Shown: in pieces, positions 33,801-42,700 of the stretch
Layout: the number at the start of each line of letters is the position of its first letter
Numbering within the stretch: position 1 is the stretch's first letter
DNA from: Sphagnum compactum
Taxonomy: Eukaryota; Bryophyta; Sphagnopsida; Sphagnales
Direction of reading: 5' to 3'
DNA length: 64,000 nt
Assembly: GCA_965153455.1 (NCBI GenBank)
Contig: OZ234504.1
Location: 4,960,001 to 5,024,000 of the forward strand
The notes under the pieces: generated by a model
The model's database searches: none
What the model was told of the DNA's origin: nothing
What the model saw: the letters and a program-made list of their open reading frames with translations, nothing else
Position numbers and translations under genes: made by a program

Positions 33801-34517
33801 TAGCAAAGCATTACACCTTGACCTCAAGCTCCATCCTTGGTTCACGTATGTACATGATTCCCATGTCAACACATGCATCCATTCCCTTTTAAGGTTTCTA
33901 GTCACTAAACCTAATAAATTTGTTACCATCAAATTTATGTATAAAACGAATTTTTTTTTGGGGGGGGGGACTTTCATTGGACCTACATTTACCCTTTGAT
34001 CTTGAGTCTTGAAATATCATGAGATTCACCTAGATATGTAACCAAAGTCAATACTCAAAATAAGAACATGAAAAAGAAATGTGTGTTCTCATCACTCTTG
34101 ACTCCTAATCCAAAAATAAAAAACACAACCATACACATTGTTCCTCTCTCCAAATTGCAACAAAACTTGTTCTCGCACACACAAATTGACTCCACACAAA
34201 TCAAGAATGAGAAAGAAGTACAAGTTGCATGGAGAACAAAAAATAATAAAAGCAAAAAAAAAAACCAATTACAAAATGGCAGATCCCTTACTTGACCTTC
34301 GTAGAAGAAGGGAAAAAAGAAGAAGAAATCAACTAAAATAAAACTTGGAAACAAAGACCTTGGAAGCAAAGGCACATGGCTTGCCTAACCTTATTGGAAT
34401 GGCAAATCAAAGAAATCAACTTTGTTGTAAAATTGTAGCTTCAAGAACCAACCAAGGTCATTTGTCGTTGCCAAAGGTGAAAAAAACATGAAAAGAAGAA
34501 GAAGAAGAAAATCCAAT
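24860..34517. other. long AT-rich spacer, no gene recognised
   Basis: Nearly 10 kb without a supported gene. The longest open frames (27105-27497 minus, 28149-28457 minus, 33640-33999 plus) show no domain I recognise and no codon pattern like the real genes here. Apart from a 71-bp duplication at 25051 and GGTAGG-type DNA near 30900-30975, it is AT-rich DNA with homopolymer runs, presumably very old transposon debris. Confidence 0.5.
25051..25180. repeat. 71-bp tandem duplication
   Basis: tttcaaayctcatccccc, a T run and then aagctatccttaaagttctc occur at 25051 and again at 25122 with only a few differences, so the duplication is fairly recent. Confidence 0.8.
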
Positions 34518-34740
34518 CTTGCTAGAAATCCACACAACAAGCGTTGAAAACACATGACCTTGCTAGAAATGCATACACAACAAGCGTTGAAAACACATGA
34601 CCTTGCTAGAAATGCATACACAACAAGCGTTGAAAACACATGACCTTGCTAGAAATGCATACACAACAAGCGTTGAAAACACATGACCTTGCTAGAAATG
34701 CATACACAAGTGTTGGAAAAACATGAGCTTGCTAGAAATT
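34518..34740. repeat. 43-bp minisatellite, five to six copies
   Basis: Units starting cttgctagaaat lie at 34518, 34559, 34602, 34645, 34688 and 34728. The inner three are 43 bp and essentially identical; the edge units are shorter and diverged. The unit is not a multiple of three, so the minus-strand ORF across it cycles through frames and is not a gene. There is no repeat-spacer structure, so it is not a CRISPR array. Confidence 0.9.
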
Positions 34741-35243
34741 AATCAAAGTTCTTAGTTCTTCAAAGTCATCTAAAACAAAAAACAACCTTCTCCAAGGTTC
34801 TCCAAGCTTTCCTTCAAGCGACTTCTTCGCTTGCTTTGAACAATTTTTTTTTTTTTTTGGGGAGCTTTTTATATAAGGAATTGCATTACATGTGTATATG
34901 CATATTGGTGTGAAAATAAGAACACATTATTTTCTCTTGAGCTTTTTATTATATATACCTAAGAATTGCATTATCGTAGTACTTGGGCGACTTCGGCATA
35001 AATTAAATTATTTTTTTAACTTTGCCAAAAAATTATTTTCAGAAATAAAAAGGTGGTTGTTCGAATCAGAAATTATGAATTAAATTTATTATTTGGCAGA
35101 ATTAAAATTAATTCTGAATTAATTTTTAACTGCCAAAGCAGCCCAGGTACTACTGTAATATTTTGGGTGACACAAAAAGCTTGGGGAATAAACTGGCTAA
35201 AAGTCGCCACATTATGAAGGATCCTTTTTCTTTTTTTTTTAAA

Positions 35244-35560
35244 TCGCCAGATTTAGACAATAGGTTGGTTCTACACGCACAATTCCTAAACTTTTCTACT
35301 TTCCTCTCGGACCTGTAGCCAAATTTGGCTAAGACCTCATGTGGATGATTGCCAGAAACCACCTAGCCCCACATAATTGGGGGAAAGGAAAAAAAGAAAA
35401 GAAAACACGTCTTTTCTTTTTTCTTTTTTCAAAATTAGTGAGGTTGGTCGTGAAGTGGGTTGAAGACCATACAAAAGAGCGCTTCGCCAAATTTGGCTAT
35501 AGGTTAGAGAGGAAGTAAAAAAGTTTAGGAATACTGCTATTATCTGTCTAAATATGGCGA
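35244..35560. repeat. long imperfect foldback (inverted repeat) upstream of the syntaxin gene
   Basis: The left arm pairs with the right arm over most of about 315 bp, centred near 35402. Clear pairs are 35244-35259 with 35545-35560 (15 of 16), 35282-35330 with 35485-35532, and the central A/G against T/C tracts flanking acacgt at about 35393-35421. Each arm contains the palindrome gccaaatttggc. Pairing may extend to about 35211 and 35600 more weakly. The structure is typical of a MITE or foldback element and lies about 390 bp upstream of the next start codon. Confidence 0.7.
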
Positions 35561-35808
35561 CATGGGCCCATTTTGTTTTTCCAAAAAAAGAGAACCCTAT
35601 CATTCGCAAACCCTCTTTTTTCTGTCGCCAGGATGGATGCGAAATTTCGCCAAAAAAGGAAATTCACTGAGCCTTGGAGTGCGCAACAAGCGTACCTAAG
35701 TATTTGTTTGGGGGGGGGGGGATTTGCATCGATTTCGTTTCTGTAGGTCTTTGCACTTTCTTTCTTTGTAGTTGCAGCAGCGCGTCTTGCATCCCGTTGC
35801 AGCGGAAG

Positions 35809-35829
35809 CAAGGAAGGAAGGAAGGAAGA
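35809..35829. repeat. (AAGG)n microsatellite in the syntaxin leader/promoter
   Basis: About five AAGG units in a GA-rich stretch, 120-140 bp before the syntaxin start codon. Confidence 0.85.
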
Positions 35830-35919
35830 AGGAGACGAGCGAGAAGGCAGGAGAAGAGGACAGGAGGAAGAGCGTCGTTGTCGTCGGTTAGGGAGATTGA
35901 AACCCTAGAGGAGATTTTT

Positions 35920-35952
35920 ATGGTGAAACATCGGGAATCCAGGGAGTCATGA
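35920..35952 (+). promoter_or_regulatory. 10-codon upstream ORF overlapping the syntaxin start (ATGA)
   Basis: ATG at 35920 opens MVKHRESRES, and its TGA stop (35950-35952) overlaps the syntaxin ATG (35949-35951) as ATGA. The uORF ATG has T at -3 and G at +4, a weak-to-moderate context; the main ATG has G at -3. Leaky scanning or termination-reinitiation could both supply the main protein. Presence of this DNA in the mRNA is inferred. Confidence 0.55.
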
Positions 35953-36797
35953 GCTTTGAGGATGTTGAGATCGGTGGCCGGGGATCAGGAAATTCGGTCT
36001 CGCGCACGGAGCTCTTGGTGCAGCAGCAGCAGCAGCAGCATGGTTCCAGTAGCAGTGATGGCGTTGTGGCGGGAGTGTTCAGAATCAATACCAGCGTCTC
36101 TTCGTTCAGGCGTCTGGTTAATATGCTTGGTACTCCTAAGGATACACCGTCCCTGCGTGAGAAGCTGCACGCCGTGGAGCAGAACATAAGCCTATTAGTC
36201 GAAGAAACGGTGGCACGATTGAAGGAGGAGAACGAAACGGACCATCTGTCGTCCGCCAGTACCGGGAAGAAGCTTAGGGATGCGAAGCTTGCCAAGGATT
36301 TTCAAGCTGTGTTGTTGGAGTTTCAAGGTGCACAGAAGCTTGCTCAGTCGAGAGAGAAAGCTTTCACTCCTAACCTCTTGTCGCCGCAGTCGGCAAATCA
36401 ATTACCTCCACTTAGTGCCAACAACAGACTGGAAACCAAGGAAGAAGAGGAAGCGGCACTGCTGCAGCGAACGCATCAGCTATTAGAGGTCGAAAATGAA
36501 GCGCTTTATAATGAAGCTATCATTGAAGAGCGAGAGCAAGGCATCCAAGAGATTCAGCAGCAAATTGGGGAGGTGAGTGAGATTTTCAAAGACTTGGCAC
36601 AAATTGTTGCAAATCAGGGTTACATGATCGATGACATCGAGTCCAATATAGAAAGCACACAATCAGCTACAATTCAAGCAAATCTTCATCTCACCAAGGC
36701 AGCCAAGAATTCCAAATCTTCTGAATACTGGAAATGCATTATTCTTGCCATTATTGGGACTGTCTTGCTTGGATTCCTTTTCGTCATGGCAGCATGA
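35949..36797 (+). CDS. SYP2-type Qa-SNARE (syntaxin of the PEP12/SYP21-22 group), intronless
   Basis: A 282-aa tail-anchored syntaxin for membrane fusion at the prevacuolar compartment and vacuole. The N-terminus MSFEDVEIG and the phrase RLVNMLGTPKDT match plant SYP2 proteins. A six-Gln run from CAG codons lies at 25-30. The Habc regulatory region is about 43-155. The SNARE motif is about 190-252 (EAIIEEREQGIQEI to THAL-type end), with the zero-layer Gln at 223 in ANQGYMIDDIE. The hydrophobic tail anchor is at about 263-281, with essentially no lumenal tail. Length is normal for the family. The whole coding region is one uninterrupted frame, whereas the SYP2 genes I recall from flowering plants are split by several introns, so this may be a retrocopy or a lineage-specific intron loss; nothing suggests it is broken. 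A uORF overlaps its start and a foldback lies upstream. Confidence 0.94.
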   Translation: MSFEDVEIGGRGSGNSVSRTELLVQQQQQQHGSSSSDGVVAGVFRINTSVSSFRRLVNMLGTPKDTPSLREKLHAVEQNISLLVEETVARLKEENETDHLSSASTGKKLRDAKLAKDFQAVLLEFQGAQKLAQSREKAFTPNLLSPQSANQLPPLSANNRLETKEEEEAALLQRTHQLLEVENEALYNEAIIEEREQGIQEIQQQIGEVSEIFKDLAQIVANQGYMIDDIESNIESTQSATIQANLHLTKAAKNSKSSEYWKCIILAIIGTVLLGFLFVMAA

Positions 36798-38302
36798 ATG
36801 TTTAATGATGTTCTCTTTCTTCTAGCAGAATTAGGGTTTCCGTGCGTCACTGTATGGATTCACACCTCTCCCTTAGTTTCCCTATCAGAGCCATTTTTAC
36901 ATTCGAATGCAAAGCTCCATGTAAGGATGCTTTCTGGTTTCCCACTTCTAACTATCATCTCTTTCTCTTTCACAACTTCTGCTTATGTGGGTTATATGAT
37001 TTTCAGCATCCTCCATCTTCTTGGAGCTCAATAACTCCATTTGTTCCTCTCTTTCCAGCTAGTTGCATCTATTCAACTGCTTTTTCTGCATTGATTCTCC
37101 ATCTGTTTTCTTTCAGTCAGTTTCCCCTGCAATTTAGCAAATCCACATCTCTATTCCTCATCACCTTTTCAAGTAAGGGGTTATGTTGACATTAAGACTG
37201 TACTTTATAGACTATCGGATGCCAGAGCAACTGAAGGATGATGATGATCAGGTTGGCCACCTGTAGTTAGGGTTTGAGAACAACTTGTACTGGAGGTCTA
37301 CTGCATCTGTAGTAGATTTTCTTTCAGAGGGTTGGTCAGGTTGGTGAAGTTGAAGCAAGCTTTGACTCAGCTTGACATTTTTGTTTTAGTCCCTTTGACA
37401 GACTTCAAGGTCTACTTTGTTTAAACGCAATAACTTGTGAGGTCAAAGGTGATCAATCATTCATTTGACAGAAACCTGCAGCATATACAACAGACACCTT
37501 TCAATAAGAGTAGTAAGTGAATGACATATTGCTACTCCAGACATTGCTTGTTCACAGAGACATCTGAGTCTTATAGCTTTGCAGGGTTCTTGATTAACTT
37601 CTTCCTGGGGCATATTTTAGTCAGGTGTGTCACCATTGTGCAAATCATGGCAATAAACGCCGTCTTTCAAAGCATGACCTGTTTTTTCTTGTCTCCCTTT
37701 TTGGTGTGTTCCAAGATGTGGTCTTCTTCCCTTCTCTTTCATTCTATAAACCCTGCAGCTGAGGATGCACATGTTGATTATGAGTGATAAAAGTCTCTTG
37801 TGGTGGTTTGATTGCATGAGTGTGCATAGTGCAGTCAATGTTGTAACATATGAAATCTTAATTGAGATGAATATCATTGCTCATCATGGGGTGAGTAAGC
37901 ATAACTTCATGTCCCAACCTTGCTTTTTCTTAGAAATGTGTTATTTCACACACCATTTTTCATGCTTTCTGCTTGGTTGCTGAAATATTATATCAATAAC
38001 AACCTCATAATTGGGTATCCTCATTTCATTCCAGGTTGTTTTTATACTTGTCAAGGTATTTCATACACCAGAGTTGTGAGGATGAGAGAAGGGGGAGGGG
38101 AAACACATCTGGTGTTTGCTCATCTGTTTAGTATGTCTGCAAATTTTGCCTTATCTTCCCTGCCACACCTGCAGGGCATGGAGAAGAAGACTTGTAATGT
38201 TTTAGCTGTTGGAGTTCTGTTTCATTTTCTTGTAGAGATGACCTTCTGCCTTGTTATTTCCTGTCATATGGTCCATCGGTTGAAACCCCTGGTCAAGTAG
38301 TG
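36798..38302. other. syntaxin 3' flank, no further gene seen
   Basis: Several T- and C-rich short ORFs follow the stop codon on the plus strand, but none has a recognisable domain. The first few hundred bases probably include the 3' UTR. I could not fix a polyadenylation site. Confidence 0.45.
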
Positions 38303-38380
38303 AGACCATGGTTGTGGTTAGCTGGGGGGACCTGGAACCCAATGGAAAAGTGTATCGTGTCCACCCTCCATCCATCTTAA
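38303..38380 (+). repeat. short dispersed repeat, inverted relative to 17205-17280
   Basis: The phrases accatggtt, ggttagct, ctggaaccca and aaaagtgt occur here in order, followed by tccatccatc. The reverse complement of 17205-17280 gives the same phrases in the same order. It is probably a fragment or end of a small transposable element. Confidence 0.5.
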
Positions 38381-38449
38381 TGTGCCAATTGTATGTGTGC
38401 AGAAAAATGTGATATAGAGTCCAAGTTCGACTATACAAAGTCCGATGCC

Positions 38450-38720
38450 AACTTAGTAAAGTCTCATGTAGGCAAATTGATGTGCAATGTGGATCTGCAT
38501 AAAGTCCAAGCTACATATGATAACTTAGTAAAGTCCCATGTAGGCATATTGATGTGCAATGTGGGTCTGCATGAAGTCCAATCTACTACATATGATAAAA
38601 TCCAATGCGGGTCTAGTAAAGTCCAATCTTGACATGATAAAGTTGAAATGTGGGTGTGGCAATTTCAATGTGGGGTTGGTGAAGTCCAATGTGTACACAA
38701 TAATGTCTAATGTTAAGTTG
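38450..38720. repeat. 72-bp tandem duplication followed by degenerate gtccaatgtgg repeats
   Basis: aacttagtaaagtcycatgt starts at 38450 and 38522. After the second copy the phrase agtccaatgtgg and variants continue every 20-35 bp to about 38720. Plus-strand ORFs here are translations of the array. Confidence 0.75.
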
Positions 38721-39780
38721 GCAGGTTTAATGAGCAAAAAGTAAGCAGAAAGTATGGTTTGTTACTATGTCCCTTGCACAATTTGTGGAAATTGGTGAAG
38801 TTCAATGTGGTTACAGTAACACCCCCGAGGGGAGTTCATGAAGTCCCAGGCATTCTAAGTGCAGGTTCATTGTAAGGTCCATTGTTTAAGTTTATGCACA
38901 TTATCATGATATTCAGCACATGTTGTGGAATTAAACTTGGCTTTGAAGCCCATTTCCTGTATCACCTTGATCCCAATTCATCTGCTGTATAAAATGAAAC
39001 AATGAATATTGCGATATCAAATTTCACCAGACACACCTGATTTGTACTTGAAACTCATATAAGATAAAACTCATGAAGCACCTTTTCAGAGACACAAGAA
39101 GATATGTCTACAGCATAGAAAAGCAGAGTGCACCCAAAACAAACAAACAAATTACAGTTTGGAAGGTAAACCTAGTGACGGTTTTTTTTGACTTTTTAAT
39201 GACACTTCCAGCAAAGAGGTGGAAGAGAACTGTGCATCAAATATAGCACAACAATAAAACTATTATAGAAATTGATTGAAACAAATCGGGTGTCTAACTA
39301 ATTTATACTACAGTACAAAGTGAAAAGAGTTTAGAGTAGTCAGCCTCTTGGGCTAGTAATATAGGTACCAGTCTAAATTCACATTTCATGGATAAAATGG
39401 TCCTTCAGCTCGGGGATGCAACAGATGCAATTCCCATTGCAGGATTGCACTGCAAAAGGCAAATCAAGCATCCCTTTGGACCAAGCACCCAATTTGTAAG
39501 AAAATTACACCACAATTGAGGTGCACAATGTGTGCACCCCACTCTGTAAGACATTTCTGGCATCGCCCTATTGACCAATTTGACAACTCATTTAAACTTA
39601 TGGATTTAAGTGAGACAAAAACAAACATAGCAAATGTACTAACCCTTAATGACAACAAGGCTCAGAACAGGAAGATGAAATTCTGACCATGAGTAACTGC
39701 AAAACTTGACCTTAGTTTAAAGGGGGGAGGGATGGACAAGGGACTACAATTGCTTCAGAAATAATAATGAACAGGAGCAT
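38721..39780. other. spacer and presumed 3' flank of the P4-ATPase gene
   Basis: No recognisable ORF. The last few hundred bases before 39781 should hold the 3' UTR of the minus-strand ATPase gene. Confidence 0.4.
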
Positions 39781-42700
39781 TCACACAGACACAGCCGCAG
39801 AAGGAAGACTACTGTTGGCCGTGGAAGGTGGCAACTCATGTAGCTCCAAGGATGGTCGGGATTGGTGCCTGATGCGGCCAAGAATCTCAGCCTCACGAGC
39901 AATGTGGACATCCAAGGGCCATATACGCTGCTTCAGAATTTTGATGCAGAAGCGTGGCAACAATGATAAAATTACAGTAAGAAGCAGCGCAAACCAGAAA
40001 CGTAGCTCTCCACACATGTGGAATGAAACCCTACAATCCCCAACAAAAAAAAATTCAGTACATAATCAGCAAGAATGAAAAATGCGCAAGGAAAACCTTG
40101 AACAACATCTAGAGGTTTTTTCCCTTGGACAAACAACATGGGTCATGCAACATTACTCCCATATCCTAAAATCTCAATACTCTACATACAGCAACAAACA
40201 CTCTGGCACCAAAATGTCAACAACTATTGTCTACACTCATGAACTTTTGTAAGATCAGAGTCATGTCAATGGTTAGACATGTACCAGTGATTTGGCAGTA
40301 GGTCAGCAGTAGTCATAGCGTCCATGATAAGTTGACAAATAAAAGTAGCCAGTGTTGATAGCCAAATGGCAGCATGTTCAATCCAAGTCCAGCGATTGAT
40401 GTCCATTGCCAAATGAATATTCACCACTATCACCACCGCCATGCAAAATAAAAAGCCTAGGCTGTAAAGATCCACCTCGCTTACACGATACACAAAGTAA
40501 GGGACATAGAAGAGAACTAGGCTTTGCCAAAGAGTGTCAATCATGGTCACCCAAAACAAGCGTTGGTTGTAAGTTTCTCCTCGCTGGCCTACTGCGTATA
40601 ACTGGGGATACTGAAGGAGTGTTTTGTGGCTCAAATCTTTGTCTAATATGCCAACTACAATTGTTGGGACTGAGGTGTAAAGGAGTGAGAAAAAGATTAG
40701 ATTCCAGTCTGTCAGAGCAGATGATGGTGAAAATGCTGAATACAGAATGAACCTGCACATGCAAAAAATTCCAATCACAACTCATCACAGGATAGCTTTG
40801 AGAGAAACAGATGGTAACAGTCCATAGAGTGAAGATTTAAGCATACGACTCAAATTGAGAAGAAACCATTGAAGAAAGAAAAAGGGAAGGCAGGCCATGT
40901 TCACTTGTCCACTCTAAGCTCAAAGCAGGTAGAAGAAAACCCCAGTAAGAAAGAGACACATGGACTTTGAAAGATTATTCACTTGACTAGTGAACTGCAC
41001 AAAGGATGTAATTTTGATCCAAGTGTGGTCCTACACAGTACAATGGGACGGGATATCCATTGCCGTATATTCTAGGGCACTATACACAGTGCATACATGA
41101 TGAGTCAAAGAAACAAACAAGGAACTTACCAGAAAAGCATCATAACAAAAACAGCATTGCGGTAAAAGTTGTACAAAACCATGTAGGCCAGCCGCTGATA
41201 ATTCCAGTGACCATGAACAAGGAGCAAGCGCTTCAGGAACCGGAACTGGCCCAGTGCAAAATCAGATGCCATGACTGCCTGCCTGCCTTCCTGGCCACTG
41301 ATGCCCACACCCACATCTGCCATTTGGATCATTGACACATCATTTGCACCTGCATACACCCCCAAGCTTCTTTGGTTTAAGTGTGTCCTTTCTAACTCAA
41401 CATACAGCTGTCACAGTATTTTATGATCCAATGCAGTCAGAGGAAGGTAATAGTTCAAGAAAGAAAAAGGTTCTTAATGGACTTGAATGGACTTGTACAA
41501 ACATACCATCACCAACTGCAAGGGTCATCTCCCTGGCTCTGCGTTTTACAAGGGAGACAATACCCGCCTTTTGAAGGGGTGCAACGCGGCAGCAAATAAC
41601 AACTCTACATGCTGTTGCCAACTCAAAAAGCTGTCCAGGATCAAGCCACACCCACACATTCTTCAGAATTTATTCAACATCCCAGAGTCATGTTGTTATA
41701 CTGCATGAGAGCTTCATGTTGGAAGAGCATGTCCACAACAACATGCCACAAACAGAAAATCCATTCAAAACTCGTGCCCATACCACCACCTTCAAGAAAC
41801 CCTACTGTAGAGCATCCTTGCAAAATGTCAAGACTCTTCACCTCTTGAATACAAAATTGGATCTACATTCAAAACAACAAGGAACATCTTGACTCACATC
41901 TTGTTCCAATTCCTTTGACAAAGCATGAACGAGACTATTGCCATCAATGATGAGAGCTAGGCTTCGGTGAACCCTCTCCATCTCCTCTTCATGATTAGCT
42001 GAGTTCTCATAGTGACTGTCATTCAATGTAGGGATGCTGGCTTCCACACTATTTTGGTGCTTTATTGAGAACCACCTCCTCTTCTTCTGGGTGGGTAAGA
42101 TCCCATATTTTCTCTTTGCATCTGCAATTGCTGCCCTGCAACTTTCAATAGTGGATTCGTTGATGATGATTTGCTGCATGTCCTGTGTGAGCAGCAGACA
42201 TGAAAAGCCTATGGAGATGGCTGTCTCTTGCTTGTCCCCAGTCAACACCCACACCTTTATTCCTGCTTCCCTAAGTAGAGCTATTGTCTCTGGCACCCCA
42301 TCCTGCAAAAGAGAAGATGAGCATCTCATTACCCAGTTCAATCCAATCCAATCTGCTCTTCACTGAGGTCTATCAGTCTTAGAAAATTCAGCAGGAACTG
42401 TATTTGAGAAATGAAAACCATCAAGGAAGCAAGTCCATGCCAGCCCAAATTCAACAAGTGAAAAGGAAGCAAGAGGAAGGAGATGTAAAATGTGTGAATT
42501 CAAACTTGAGAAGTACGAATCATCATCCCTCAGATGCAGATATATAGGTCAAAATAAAACAGATATGGTCTCTTACTTCCCATGATAAACTCAAAGAGAA
42601 ACTCACCTGTAGCCTATCTTCAATTCCAGAGGCACCTAAAAGCACAAGATTATTCTCCACCAGACCTGCAGCATTGCGCAGCATGCCCACTCTGTCCTGT

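Noticed and set aside
33640-33999. 119-codon plus-strand ORF as a gene
   Set aside because: No recognisable family, surrounded by AT-rich non-coding DNA, and no plausible partner exons. A homopolymer G run falls inside it.
34518-34740. Possible CRISPR array
   Set aside because: Units are directly abutting 43-bp repeats without variable spacers, in a plant nuclear genome. It is a minisatellite.
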